Source: G963677325 sp963677325 (GTDB taxonomy: Bacteria; Bacteroidota; Bacteroidia; Bacteroidales; Prolixibacteraceae). Taken from it: a DNA stretch of 64,000 nucleotides. Positions 44,616-55,402 of the stretch are shown here, one piece after another. Location: NCBI GenBank assembly GCA_963677325.2, contig CAXXGM010000002.1:186001-250000 (forward strand), in the 5' to 3' direction. The notes under the pieces are model-generated. The model was not told where the DNA came from. It made no database searches and worked only from the letters and a program-made list of their open reading frames with translations. Position numbers and translations under genes: made by a program. Positions within the stretch are counted from its first letter, which is position 1; every line of letters begins with the position of its first letter.

Positions 44616-47411
44616 TTAACTGCCATCCGTAATTTGTTGAGGATTATATTTGCGCGAAAGATTCATCTTGGATAGAAGTTCATTAATTTCAAGTTTCAGC
44701 TCTATCATTTTATTTTCTCTGCCGACCATAATCCTGTTGAATTTTTCCAGCTCATCCATCTTCCTCTTTAACTCCATTTCTGCTTTCTTACGTTCAGTAA
44801 TGTCCAGTGCATTAAATGTAAAACCATTAGAATGGCCGTTGCTGTCGATTACAGTTTCAGAAAGAATCACATTAATTGAGGAACCCTCTTTCTTCTGCCA
44901 ACTTGTTTCCTGTGTCCCGAAGCCCTTTTGTGCTATCTGCCTGTATATCTCCTTCCCGATCCGATCGTATTCCTCCTGTGCGGCATACAATAATCTTGTC
45001 CCCCGACCAATCAGCTCCTCTTTGGAATACCCGGTCATCTCGCAGAAACTCGGATTCACCTCCATGAATTTTCCGTCACTGACAACTCCTATTCCGGTGG
45101 GGGCGACACGGAATATACTGCGCATCTTTTCTTCACTCTCGCGAAGTTTTTTTTCCATCAATCGTTGTTCGGTAACATCCTGCAAGATACAGTGGGTCTT
45201 TTCGAAACTGCCATCATTTTTGTATCCGATCTGTCCGTCGAAGGTAATGTCTCTGGGCATTCCGTCCCTGTGAGTCATCTTGAATTCAGAATGGACCTTC
45301 CCGGCTTGTTTGAACTGTGGGAACCTCTCCCTGAAATGTTCGACATAATCAGCTTGCAGAAAATCACCAAACCATTTCCCAATAACTTCTTTCTTGCTAT
45401 ATCCCAGGGTTTTGGCCCATGCCTCATTAATCTCAATTAAATTTCCGTTTTCATCCAGCGACTGATAGCCAAGCGGCGCCCTCTCGAACAGACGTGCAAA
45501 ACGTTCTTCACTCTGAATAAGAAGTTCCTGCTTCATCTTTTGTTCAGCCAATTCCCAGCCAATATCAGCCAGAAAAGTTACTGTTTCGACATCCAGGTCT
45601 GTATAATTGGCAGGCTTATTCCCGATTCCAAGGATGGCAACAACTTTTTTATTTCTAACAACCGGGACCACCATTTCACGGGATACCCCGGCATGACCTT
45701 CCGGCAATCCATTCTTACCCGGCAGATTTTCGTAATCGTTATGCACCACAGGCTTGCGGAACCTGACGCAATCAGCCCAAACGCCTGCTTCGCTGATATT
45801 ATAGTGTGATCACACACCCTCGATACGACAGAATTCTTTTTTTGTAAATGTTGACCAGCATTGAGAATGCAGGGTTTCCTGATCATCCAGAACGAAATGG
45901 ATAAACCCGATGGGACTTTGAGTAAACCTTCCGATCTCGTCGAGCATTTGGGTGAGCGTTTCTTCTAAGGTGTGATGAGTGGCAAATTCAAAGAGGTTAA
46001 GCCTGATCTCCAATAGCTTCCGACGCAATCGCGATTCTGTCTGATCGCTGAAGACCATTACAACGCCAAGCAGATTCCCCTCTTTATCTTTTATCGGGGC
46101 CCCGCTGTCATCGATCGGGGTTTCCCGCCCATCCTTGGATATCAGCAGGGTATGATTTGCCAGTCCTACAATTTTCCCGTCGCACAATACTTTCGCCACA
46201 GGGCTCTCAACTTTTTCACGGGTGTTCTCGTTGATGATGTGAAAGACATCTTCAATCCGCTTGTTTTTTGCATCCTGTTCACTCCATCCAGTCAGCGATT
46301 CGGCCATAGGGTTCATGTGTTTCACGAGGCCTTCTTCATCTGTCGTGATCACCCCATCGCCAATACTGTATAATGTGGCGCTGAATTCCTCCTGCGTCTG
46401 ATGTAATGCGGTGCTGTTCTGCAACAATTTCCTGTACAAATTACGCTGGCGGCGATGGTATATCCATTCTACGGTGGCCCCAACATAAAAAATAGCCAGG
46501 AAAGGGATAATGGCAACAAGGATAAAATTCTTGTAAAACCCGGCATAAACTTCTTTCGCATCTTCTTTTACAATCAGGTACCACGGCGTGCCGGGGACTT
46601 TGCTGAGATCGCCAACCACCCTGTGTCCCGCATAATCGGGCCCTTCAAATAATCCGGTTTGTCCCAATACTGCACGTACCCCTGCTCTCTCTTTCTGATC
46701 CAATGAAAAACCATACTGAAGTCTGGTATTGTCCGCATATCTTAATTGACTGATGTACACAGCCCTGTTTCCTTCCTGGCGAACAATGATCGCCTCGGCC
46801 GATTTACTGGGTGTTGGACATTCCCGGATGAGCGGGTACAGGTAATCGGCAGGATCAATCATAAAAATCAAAGCAGCTATAATTTTCTGTCCGTCTTTTA
46901 CAGGAGCCAGTATTTCATATTGGGCTTTTTTATGGAATTTACAATAATAAAAATCCTGTACCATTATATTTTTTAAGCGGAATATTTCCCCCGAATGAAC
47001 CTTTGTGGTGGAGTCGATTAATCCGGAATCAGGAAGAACACTGAACAGCAATTTTCCATTCTCGTCCAATAAAAAAACATTTTCATAACGATTGTTGCTC
47101 ATTATTTTTAACAGAGAACTCCTCAGCAGAACCTCTTCTTCCTTTTTCCCCCGGGTGATGTCTTTTATGTATTGTTTATAAGGCTGGCTGCCCGAAAAGA
47201 AGTTTGCTTCAGATATCCGTTCTTTATGCCACTGAACCAACTGTTCGGACTTTAATTTAGCGATGGCCAGTAGTTCATGATATTCTTCCTGTTGAGTTTC
47301 CTTTTTTTCTTCCCGGTAATGATAAGGTCCATACAGCAACGCTCCGATGCTCAAAATGCAGATAATAAGGATTTGCTGATGCTTGTGAAATAGGGTTCTG
47401 TTTAATTTCAT
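44616..47411 (-). pseudogene. Membrane PAS/GAF sensor protein interrupted by an in-frame TGA
   Basis: One continuous reading frame from ATG 47411 to 44616 (932 codons including one internal stop, TGA at 45810-45812). N-terminal part: membrane helix ~17-35, periplasmic Cache-like sensor, second helix ~300-325, PAS (GDGVITTDEEGLVKHMNPMA) and the start of a GAF domain. After the stop the frame continues with the rest of the GAF (ISEAGVWADCVRFRKPVVHN), two PAS domains and a coiled coil, with no kinase domain. The GAF alignment runs straight through the stop, with no shift. The protein thus ends early unless read through. Adjacent to the hybrid kinase, it may once have fed it. Confidence 0.8.
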
Positions 47412-47600
47412 AATCCGGTAAATTAGGATATTCCATAGCAAAGCTAAAAAATATTCTCTGGTATCATTTTTTAAAGATTATTTTCTTGCAATTAAGTTTT
47501 AAAGGCGGGAAATCAGCTCAAGTGGTCCGTAAGGAAATTCATTCGCAGGGTCGAAGAGAAGGTGATTAACAGACCATTCGTCAACAAAAGCCGGACTTAT

Positions 47601-48929
47601 TCAGATTCGCTTTTCCCGCCATTGGCCTTTATAAAGATAAAGAAGGGATAAGGTTCCAAGAATTGAGCTATAAACAAATTCGGCAGACCAGACAAATTCA
47701 ATTCTAAGAGATAGCTTGACTGCAATATACCAGGCATAAACCAAATAAGCTGTTAAAGTAAAAACTTCAATAAAAAAAGAAACGTTGGTATTAGCAGTTC
47801 CCAAAACTGCATTGAAAAGAATGCTCACAATGGCAAAGAAAAAAAGGGCCACAATAATCAGGTAATAAGAGGGAACTGTTGCCTCAATCAAATCATGATT
47901 ATTGGTATACAGTGAAATAATGTGTCTTGGGAAAATTCCGGCAGCGGTCAACACGATAAACATTGAAATCACACAGAACACAACCATTTTTTTAGTAATG
48001 GGAAGAACCATTTCAGGATTCCCTTTCCCCATGGAATTACTTATCAGTGTGTTAGTTACAGAACAAAGCGCCCACCCGGGAATCATCAGCAAAAGATAGA
48101 TGCTTCGGATAATATTTGAAACTGCAAGAGGTCTCTCACCCATTTTTTCAATAAACATGAAGAAAACAAACCAGCTTCCAAGCGAAAGAACCATTTGCAT
48201 CATGACAAAAACAGAAATCCCAAGCGTTTTTTTAATGATCAGCAGTTCAGGTTTAACCCAACGGAAAAGATCAAATTCCTTTACCCTGGGATTGCCTATT
48301 GTTACCAATAGAAAATAAATAACCGCACTGGCCTCTGATATGGCCGAAGCAATAGCCGCACCTTCAATTCCCATCCGCGGAAAACCCCAATGCCCAAAAA
48401 TCATTGCGTAATCAAGGCCCACATTTAACAAAGCCATGATGGCCGAGCTGATGCTAAGATGGCGGGTAAAGGCAATTCCTGTATAAAACGAACGGAACAG
48501 CAGACCAATCGCAGAAAAAAACAGCCCCAGAACCCTGTATTTCAGATATACTGAACTGGCGTTGAACACTGGTTGCGATGTCATAAGGGGTTTTAATACA
48601 GAGGATCCATAAAAAAAGACCAGGGAAGAAATAATGAGGGATGTAAGACCAAGAAAATAGAGACTGTTATCGAATATCCTGCCTATTGCATAGAAATTCT
48701 TTTCTCCATGCCGGCGTGCTATCAGGATCTGAACCCCGATTGCAAAGCCAAATCCGACCATATAAAGGGTGGTATAGAATAAGCCGCCGATGGCAGATCC
48801 CCCGAGTTCAACTTCACCCAGATGACCCAGAAAAGCTGTATCGGTGACATTTACAACATTCTGGGCTGCCAGACTTAGCATGATAGGCCAGGCAATATTC
48901 CATATCGTGCGTGAAGAAGGGATCGTCAT
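47601..48929 (-). CDS. MATE-family multidrug/toxin efflux transporter
   Basis: 442 residues, 12 helices in two halves; AWPIMLSLAAQNVVNVTDTAFLGHLGE at the start (residues 9-35) is the MATE signature, with the partner motif in the second half around ISVFVMMQMVLSLGSWFVFFMF. It exports cationic drugs or metabolites using Na+ or H+. It stands alone, 159 bp after the sensor gene. Confidence 0.9.
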   Translation of the reverse strand: MTIPSSRTIWNIAWPIMLSLAAQNVVNVTDTAFLGHLGEVELGGSAIGGLFYTTLYMVGFGFAIGVQILIARRHGEKNFYAIGRIFDNSLYFLGLTSLIISSLVFFYGSSVLKPLMTSQPVFNASSVYLKYRVLGLFFSAIGLLFRSFYTGIAFTRHLSISSAIMALLNVGLDYAMIFGHWGFPRMGIEGAAIASAISEASAVIYFLLVTIGNPRVKEFDLFRWVKPELLIIKKTLGISVFVMMQMVLSLGSWFVFFMFIEKMGERPLAVSNIIRSIYLLLMIPGWALCSVTNTLISNSMGKGNPEMVLPITKKMVVFCVISMFIVLTAAGIFPRHIISLYTNNHDLIEATVPSYYLIIVALFFFAIVSILFNAVLGTANTNVSFFIEVFTLTAYLVYAWYIAVKLSLRIEFVWSAEFVYSSILGTLSLLYLYKGQWREKRI

Positions 48930-49170
48930 AAAAAGACTTCTAATTGATTCTATAAAATTAGGACTATCTCGCGTAACAGTGAAAGTGTTTTGGAAACTTT
49001 CATTTGTCTGTAAATTAAAACAAAGAACAGAAATTTTTTGATGTATCCGGATCAGGAACCAACTTTAAACACAATTGTCATCCGGAATTTCAGGAAACAC
49101 ATGCTAAAATCTCAAATTACCAGCAAATTAAGAATTTTTTACATCTTTTTCACCTCTTTATTTTCTGTAC

Positions 49171-49202
49171 TTGAAAGAGCTGTAAGGAGTTTATTATCTT
49201 TG
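49171..49202 (+). promoter_or_regulatory. Promoter of the 49277 lipoprotein gene
   Basis: TTG at 49171-49173, 21-bp spacer, TATCTTTG at 49195-49202. Transcription would begin near 49208-49210, which rules out the in-frame GTG at 49208 as a start and supports ATG 49277. Confidence 0.55.
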
Positions 49203-49276
49203 ATCCGGTGAAAAACTTAATTTCATCCGTAAAAAAACTTAATCAGCAAATAGTTAAATCAGCAAATAGGCGTACT

Positions 49277-50332
49277 ATGATCTTATGTAAAAGACCTTTA
49301 TTGATAATATTGATTTTTTTGAATGCCTCTCTGATGAATTGCAGTACTCCTTCCAAAGAGAGAAATCGTCAGGTAGAAATAAACTCACCGGAAGTCAAGA
49401 AAGATAGTAATGTTGAAGTGGTTAAGCCTCCCGCTCCCCTTTCCTCTTTAGATACCCTCCGTTATGATCAGAAGATAGCCTGGCTCGCCAACGGAGATAC
49501 CCTGGGTTATTGGCCCGTAAAAAAACAACCTTATCCTCTCCCCGGAGCTATCCTGCCCTTTAAAAGGATAGTGGCTTTTTATGGAAATCTGTATTCCAAA
49601 AAAATGGGGATCCTTGGCGAATTACCTCCTGAACAAATGCTGAAAAAGCTCGATGAGGAAGTGAAAAATTGGGAATTGGCAGATCCGAATACCCCTGTCC
49701 AACCTGCCCTTCACTATATTGCCATTGTAGCTCAGGGTGAGGCCGGTAAAGATGGAAAATACAGGACCAAGATGCCTGACAAACAGATTGATTCCGTTCT
49801 TCAGATATCAAAAATGAGAAAGGACATGATTGTGTTTCTTGATATCCAAGTTGCTTTTAGCCATATAAGTGATGAACTGCCAAAACTGGAAAAATATCTT
49901 AGACTGCCCAATGTTCATCTGGCGATAGATCCTGAATTTTCAATGAAAAATGGCAAACGCCCCGGCACTGTAATTGGTACTTATGATGCAGCGGATGTGA
50001 ATTATTGCACTGACTTTTTATCCAAATTAATAAAAGAGAACAATCTTCCTCCAAAAATTTTCATCGTTCACCGTTTTACTAAAAGCATGGTTACCAATAC
50101 CCGGAATATTAAATTACGCCCGGAAGTCCAGGTTGTAATGAATATGGACGGGTGGGGACCGCCTGATTTAAAAAAAGGTACCTACAAGTATTTTATTTAT
50201 TCTGAACCCGTACAGTTTACTGGTTTTAAGCTCTTTTATAAGAATGACCTGAAGAAAGAGCCTCACAGGATGCTGACGTTATCAGAATTGATGAAACTGA
50301 AGCCCCTTCCGATTTATATTCAGTATCAGTAA
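49277..50332 (+). CDS. Lipoprotein of unknown function
   Basis: About 351 residues from ATG 49277 (MILCKRPLLI). Lipoprotein signal with lipobox LMNC, then a charged linker. The main domain begins around FKRIVAFYGNLYSKKMGILGEL and continues HYIAIVAQGEAGKDGKYR, MIVFLDIQVAFSHI, VHLAIDPEFSMKNGKRPG, IFIVHRFTKSMVTN and a WGPPDL turn. The alternation of hydrophobic strands and acidic ends (DIQ, DPEF) suggests a TIM-barrel hydrolase-like fold, but I do not recognise the family well enough to give a function. Confidence 0.75.
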   Translation: MILCKRPLLIILIFLNASLMNCSTPSKERNRQVEINSPEVKKDSNVEVVKPPAPLSSLDTLRYDQKIAWLANGDTLGYWPVKKQPYPLPGAILPFKRIVAFYGNLYSKKMGILGELPPEQMLKKLDEEVKNWELADPNTPVQPALHYIAIVAQGEAGKDGKYRTKMPDKQIDSVLQISKMRKDMIVFLDIQVAFSHISDELPKLEKYLRLPNVHLAIDPEFSMKNGKRPGTVIGTYDAADVNYCTDFLSKLIKENNLPPKIFIVHRFTKSMVTNTRNIKLRPEVQVVMNMDGWGPPDLKKGTYKYFIYSEPVQFTGFKLFYKNDLKKEPHRMLTLSELMKLKPLPIYIQYQ

Positions 50333-50390
50333 GTATAGGCTCCAATGTTCCAATCAAAGATGTTTCAAAATTCCAAGGGTTGCGGACGTT

Positions 50391-50422
50391 TGAAACATTG
50401 AAACCCTGAAACATTGAAACAT
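50391..50422. repeat. 8-bp tandem array (4 units TGAAACAT)
   Basis: TGAAACAT, TGAAACCC, TGAAACAT, TGAAACAT, just before the 11-bp array. Confidence 0.85.
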
Positions 50423-50432
50423 TTAGCCACAC

Positions 50433-50510
50433 TTTATTCGTAGTTTAAAAGTAGCTTATTCGTAGTTTCTTCGTATCTATACGAAGGATGTACGAGTAAT
50501 ATACGAATAA
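50433..50510. repeat. Inverted array of 11-bp units (TTATTCGTAGT type)
   Basis: Forward units with TTCGTA (TTATTCGTAGT, TTAAAAGTAGC, TTATTCGTAGT, TTCTTCGTATC) followed by reverse units (TATACGAAGGA, TGTACGAGTAA, TATACGAATAA). The period and mirrored plan are the same as at 38495-38598, but the unit sequence is different. It lies between the 3' ends of the lipoprotein gene and acs. Confidence 0.85.
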
Positions 50511-50562
50511 AGACTGGAGAAAACCTCTCGGGAATATTGATCAATGGCAAATAGAACAGGCT

Positions 50563-52467
50563 TTATTCTTCAAGAGTACTCAAGTCTCCTTCAGGCAACC
50601 CCAAAGCTCTTGCTTTTAAGACCCTTCTCATGATTTTGCCGCTTCTTGTTTTAGGTAAAGCTTCGGCGAAAGTAATTTCTTCAGGACGGGCAATGGGGCC
50701 AAGATGTTCGACCATGTGCATGATCAGTTCATGTTCGAGCTCTTTTGAAGCAGTGTAACCTCTGCGAAGTACAGCCACGATATGGATGCTGTTGCCTTTA
50801 ATGTTGTGAGGTAATGCAATCGCTGCCGATTCAGCAATTGAAGGATGATTGGCCATGACGCTTTCAATCTCTGCAGTACCTAATCTGTACCCGCTGACTT
50901 TGATCACATCATCTGTCCGTCCGATGATCCAGAAATATCCGTCTTCATCTTTCTTGGCGGAATCCCCTGTGAGGTACCAACCCCGTTCCTGGTATTTCTT
51001 CCAATAGGTTTCAATATAGCGCTGTGGATCCTTGTAGATCCCTGCCGTCATCCCAGGCCAGGGTGTTTTGATCACCAGGGTGCCTTCTTCTCCGGGCTTC
51101 ATTGTTTCTCCTTTCTCATCCACCACATCAATCACATTTCCAAAGAAAGGTTTTGTGGCCGAACCTGGTTTTAGAGGAGTGATGGGTAAAGGAGTAATCA
51201 TGAATCCCCCTGTTTCCGTCTGCCACCAGGTGTCCATGATGGGGCAGTTTTCTTTTCCTACAATTTTGTAATACCATTTCCAGGCCTCGGGACTTATGGG
51301 TTCGCCTACTGAACCAAGCAGTCTTAATGAGCTGATATCATTTCGATTGACCCACGAATCCCCGAATCGCATTAAACTTCGGATCGCTGTTGGGGAAGTG
51401 TATAAAATATTTATCCCGTATTTTTCAACCATTTTCCACCATCGATCCGGGTAAGGATAAGTGGGGGCCCCTTCATAACTTACGATGGTAGACCCATTCA
51501 TCAAAGGTCCATAAACAATGTAACTGTGTCCCGTAATCCAGCCCGGGTCAGCGGCGCACCAAAACCGATCCTCGGGTTTTATGTCGAAAACCATGCGGTG
51601 AGTCGTGGCTGCATAGACGCTGTAACCGCCGTGGGTATGCACCAGGGCTTTAGGCTTTCCTGTTGATCCGGAGGTATAGAGCAAGAATAGCATATCGGAT
51701 GAATCCATTGGTTCGGTTTCACACTTGTTGGAAGCGATCGGTAAAGCTTTTAAATCGTGCAGCCAGTAATCCCGGCCATTTTCCATGTAAACATCCGTAC
51801 CTGTACGTTTAACAGTGATACAGACCTCCATGGTAGGCGACAACTCCATGGCTTTGTTCACCACACTTTTCATTTCAACAACTTTACCGCGCCTGAAACC
51901 TCCGTCAGCGGTCACCACTACCCTGCTGTTTGCATCATTGATTCTATCGGCCAGCGCCTCATGACTAAATCCACCATAAACAACACTGTGAATGGCTCCT
52001 ATTTTTACACAAGCCAGCATGGCTATGATCTGTTCAGGAATCTGGGGCATGTAGATTGTTACAACATCGCCTTTCTTGACTCCCATGCTCTTTAATATAT
52101 TGGCAAACTGACAAATTTCCCGGTTTAATGCATGATAGGAGAAAGTTCTCACATCACCCGGTTCTCCTTCCCATACCAAGGCAAGCTTATTCCTCTGGGG
52201 TGTTGATAAATGCCTGTCTATAGCATTTAAAATGATATTTGTTTTCCCACCGGTAAACCATTTAAAGAATGGTGGATTGCTTCTGTCAAGAACCTGGTCC
52301 CATTTCCTGTACCATGAAAGCTCTGAAGCCTGCTCTGCCCAAAATTGTTCAGGATCTTCAATTGATTTTGAATACAATTGATCGTATTCCTTTACATTAG
52401 CATTGTCTGTTATACTTTGGGAAGGATAATAAAATTTCCCGTTGCTGTGGTTGTTTATGATTTCCAT
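50563..52467 (-). CDS. acs: Acetyl-CoA synthetase (AMP-forming)
   Basis: 634 residues of the ANL superfamily with the Acs signature motifs: P-loop LLYTSGSTGKPKALVHTHGG, WCAADPGWITGHSY, DTWWQTETGG, WYLTGD and the C-terminal SGKIMRRVLKA whose Lys is the acetylation control site in Acs. It activates acetate to acetyl-CoA via acetyl-AMP. The 230-bp gap downstream holds two repeat arrays. Confidence 0.96.
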   Translation of the reverse strand: MEIINNHSNGKFYYPSQSITDNANVKEYDQLYSKSIEDPEQFWAEQASELSWYRKWDQVLDRSNPPFFKWFTGGKTNIILNAIDRHLSTPQRNKLALVWEGEPGDVRTFSYHALNREICQFANILKSMGVKKGDVVTIYMPQIPEQIIAMLACVKIGAIHSVVYGGFSHEALADRINDANSRVVVTADGGFRRGKVVEMKSVVNKAMELSPTMEVCITVKRTGTDVYMENGRDYWLHDLKALPIASNKCETEPMDSSDMLFLLYTSGSTGKPKALVHTHGGYSVYAATTHRMVFDIKPEDRFWCAADPGWITGHSYIVYGPLMNGSTIVSYEGAPTYPYPDRWWKMVEKYGINILYTSPTAIRSLMRFGDSWVNRNDISSLRLLGSVGEPISPEAWKWYYKIVGKENCPIMDTWWQTETGGFMITPLPITPLKPGSATKPFFGNVIDVVDEKGETMKPGEEGTLVIKTPWPGMTAGIYKDPQRYIETYWKKYQERGWYLTGDSAKKDEDGYFWIIGRTDDVIKVSGYRLGTAEIESVMANHPSIAESAAIALPHNIKGNSIHIVAVLRRGYTASKELEHELIMHMVEHLGPIARPEEITFAEALPKTRSGKIMRRVLKARALGLPEGDLSTLEE

Positions 52468-52749
52468 ATAGTTCCTATTATTTAGAATTCTACATAATCA
52501 TTTTATTCCAAAAAAATTATTCAAAGAGTATTCAAAACCAATGATTTTATTTGACGAATATACATTTATTTGCATATATTAATATGTTTAAAGCAAAAAA
52601 TAATTCTTTTCAGGAATTAAAACCCACTTTATGCAGTCATTGACATCAAAATGGGCACAAAAGCATATTACATTTTTATGGATCCCGAGGCTCTTTTAAA
52701 GATTGTATTTTAAATACCGGTTACCCGGATCAATGATTTGACAGGGTGC

Positions 52750-53148
52750 TTATTTCACCTTCAGCGTCTCGGCCCATTCTGAGATCAAAGTGACCTGTTC
52801 AGCATTAGGGATCTTATCAGGATGGGATTGTCTGTATAATTTGGGAGGCATCGAACCTTTATTTAACATCCTGACTATATCTGCAGATTTTTTAGCTTTC
52901 TTATCAGCGGAATATTTATCCCATTCTGAAAAATTGACGTGATTCATTGCCATTTTCTTTCCTCCCGGTGTGTGACAATCAAAACAGGAGTTCTGAAATA
53001 TTTTATTAATTTCGGGGGGAATAGTAGCCGATTCAGCTGCCCTTTCCTGTTTTTGGTTAATGTAATTCATTCCTGCCTTTCCAAAACTGAGACAAGAAAC
53101 AAACATAACTCCAGCTAAAATTGAAGATCTTTTATACATTTTTTTCAT
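52750..53148 (-). CDS. Periplasmic haem-binding-domain protein (c-type cytochrome-like)
   Basis: 132 residues: signal peptide (~1-22), then the single haem motif CFDCH (IFQNSCFDCHTPGG) and a distal candidate ligand in NKGSMPPKLYR. This matches the short haem-binding domain common in Bacteroidota. It would carry electrons in the periplasm; its partner is not in the window. ATG at 53139 is an alternative start. Confidence 0.85.
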   Translation of the reverse strand: MKKMYKRSSILAGVMFVSCLSFGKAGMNYINQKQERAAESATIPPEINKIFQNSCFDCHTPGGKKMAMNHVNFSEWDKYSADKKAKKSADIVRMLNKGSMPPKLYRQSHPDKIPNAEQVTLISEWAETLKVK

Positions 53149-53441
53149 TCAATTTAGCGTTTTCTGTGGTTAAATACAACATGAAAGGCTTATTCAATTC
53201 AGATTGAGAATCAATTTGTTATTTCTTCTTTATTACCGAATCCTCTGCCTTGTTTCAGTCAAGATTGTTTTAGTCCCCTCTCATGGTTTGACCGCATTGA
53301 TTCTCCTATCAAGAGCTTCCCTGATCATTAAGAAATAACCCAGTGGCTTCTTATCAGCTATTGTACTGAAGAAATCTATACGAACCTGCCGGCGCAGATT
53401 GATCCATAAGGATTATCGTGAATTATATAATATACGTAATT

Positions 53442-53558
53442 GGAATAAAATAATGTCATATGAGGATTACAGGCTATAGGTGTTTAGGCTAAAGGGGAAA
53501 GGGGTATATTATGACCCTTCAGCCAAAAAATACGACTTTATATCCTTGACATTACTTA
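53442..53558. repeat. Dispersed inverted-repeat element B, copy 2
   Basis: Shares with 37264-37396 the blocks TAATGTCATATGAGG, TGTTTAGGCTAAAGG, ATATTATGA followed by CCCTTCAGCC, and TTGACATTACTTA, in the same order. The remaining 53149-53441 and 53559-53609 sequence shows nothing recognisable. Confidence 0.65.
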
Positions 53559-53609
53559 GCTATAATTTTAGAATGCACTAATTTAGAACTGATATTATCT
53601 CCAGTGATG

Positions 53610-55022
53610 TTATTTTTTTCTGTATGATTTGCTTTTATGCTTTACGGTTTTCTTAACAGGAGATTTGACCACAGAGCCATTGTCCAATACTCCGTTTCCC
53701 ATATTTTTTAACTGGTCGAGTGTTTCATCCTGAATTCGAATGTAAATATCTCTTGCTTTTTCATACCTGGCTTTTACTGTATCCAGATCATGGATGAAAT
53801 ACTTGTTGCCTGGGTCACCTGAGGAGATATTTGCAAGAACATTGTCAATCCAGCTTATAAAATATTTGGCATCATCAATACTTGCGCGGATCGGATGATT
53901 ATCCACACTAACGTAAATCGGGGCAGTATGTGAAATATGTCCTTTCTCGTCCATTCTTCTTGCACACAGCCAGCCGCTTCTTATAAATTTTTGCGTGGCG
54001 GAAAGCACAACAGAAGAACCCGGTTTGGCGGTACCAGCCTGAGTTGCCACTACTTTGCCATTACAAATCAGTTCAATCCTTCCCGTCAATTCTTTGGTGA
54101 CGGACCAGCGAACCATCACGTTAACATCTCCCTGACCTTTAATTTTAATCTCATCACCAGGAGTATTGGTGCTGTTTGCTCTTAAGTCCAGAAATTCATT
54201 ATTCCCATTTAAAGATACGACCGTCCTCCCGTCCTTAATTCCATTGATCCATTTTTCGTAAGTCAAAGGCAGATCTTTCACCTGAACGTAAGTTAAAATA
54301 TCACCTATTGAACCATTCATACAGGGGACATCCGTTCCGGCAGCAAGACCAATTCGAAAACCACAGTTGAGCAGTTTATAATAAGCATGGATGGCTGCAT
54401 CATTCTGCCAATTATCCTCAGCCACAAAATCAATTGTACACAATGCGGCTTCAACAGGATAATCAACCGGGATACGACAGTTTAAATTATTCTGAATAGA
54501 ATCGTTGAGATATTCCATGTGAACAAATCCGGTAATGGCACTTTGCTTTTTAGCCCATTCCAGAATCTTGTAAGGGGATTCATCCTTTAAATGACGAGCT
54601 TCTTTTAATCCAAGAAGTGCAAGATGTCCACCAATAAAGTTATTTCTGGAAGTAACTCCCGGATCATAATGCCATTCGGCATCCCAGCGAATGATTCTGC
54701 CAGGAATGGATTCTTTAGCATCTTTCCCATTTACCTTTTGCAGATCCTCTTTGCTGTCATTTGCAACAGCGCTTCCCATGTCGGCAAGCATCGAGACAAC
54801 ATCAAGGCCATTTTTTTCCATCAGTTCAGTCAGTTTATTGTCAGAAATAATTTCTTTCCGATCCCCACAGTTGCGATGTACGTGCATATCTCCTTTATAC
54901 CAGCCCTGCATCACGATCCGGGGTACCGTACTTCTTGTCTGGGCATTGACTCCCAAACAAAGGGAACCTATAAATACAATCCCTACTAAATGGGATATTA
55001 CATGACCTCTATATTTCTCCAT
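53610..55022 (-). CDS. Secreted CehA/McbA-like PHP-type metallohydrolase
   Basis: 470 residues with a signal peptide ending near VNAQ (28). The PHP-like domain starts WYKGDMHVHRNCGDR (HxH metal pair) and continues GLDVVSMLADMG, GGHLALLG, CTIDFVAEDNWQ and GLAAGTDVPC. A beta-sandwich with GDVNVMVRWSVT and a lysine-rich tail follow (KHKSKSYRKK). Relatives hydrolyse phosphoesters or carbamates. The second metal motif is less standard than in the two PHP proteins near 40 kb, so activity is uncertain. Confidence 0.72.
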   Translation of the reverse strand: MEKYRGHVISHLVGIVFIGSLCLGVNAQTRSTVPRIVMQGWYKGDMHVHRNCGDRKEIISDNKLTELMEKNGLDVVSMLADMGSAVANDSKEDLQKVNGKDAKESIPGRIIRWDAEWHYDPGVTSRNNFIGGHLALLGLKEARHLKDESPYKILEWAKKQSAITGFVHMEYLNDSIQNNLNCRIPVDYPVEAALCTIDFVAEDNWQNDAAIHAYYKLLNCGFRIGLAAGTDVPCMNGSIGDILTYVQVKDLPLTYEKWINGIKDGRTVVSLNGNNEFLDLRANSTNTPGDEIKIKGQGDVNVMVRWSVTKELTGRIELICNGKVVATQAGTAKPGSSVVLSATQKFIRSGWLCARRMDEKGHISHTAPIYVSVDNHPIRASIDDAKYFISWIDNVLANISSGDPGNKYFIHDLDTVKARYEKARDIYIRIQDETLDQLKNMGNGVLDNGSVVKSPVKKTVKHKSKSYRKK

Positions 55023-55311
55023 TATTTACATTCTTGCTCCCTAATTAGTCTTTCGGTTATTAGTTTCTTTTTTTCATTATAAAAGAATAGGTCTATTCAA
55101 TCTATGGCCATTAATGCCATTAAATTCCATTTTTTTTGGGCCAAACATAGCTAAAAAATCAAATGGATAACTCACAAACTGATTATTTAACATCTTCCGG
55201 CTATTGTTTTAATGAATAATTTTAGGCCAATTGTATGAATTATAAATCATATCAGCCTGAGCACATTTGCTATACTTTATCAGCAACTCTTTTAAACTAT
55301 AATAAAAAATT

Positions 55312-55319
55312 TATATTTG
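55312..55319 (+). promoter_or_regulatory. -7 promoter element for the DMT transporter gene
   Basis: TATATTTG matches TAnnTTTG, 83 bp before the ATG at 55403. No good -33. The rest of the 55023-55402 gap holds nothing I recognise. Confidence 0.35.
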
Positions 55320-55402
55320 CGGTTTCATTTGTAAATAGCCAAAACAGCAGGAAGAATTAAGCTTTCGTTGAAGAATTCAAATTCATCCTTTTCCCTTGCG
55401 CA

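Noticed and set aside
44616..45749. Reading the two halves of the interrupted sensor as two separate genes
   Set aside because: Both halves lie in one frame and the GAF domain continues across the TGA, so one interrupted gene explains it better.
45810..45812. Selenocysteine at the in-frame TGA
   Set aside because: The position in GAF domains is not a redox Cys and no clear SECIS-like hairpin was seen downstream; the local palindrome is too short to argue it.
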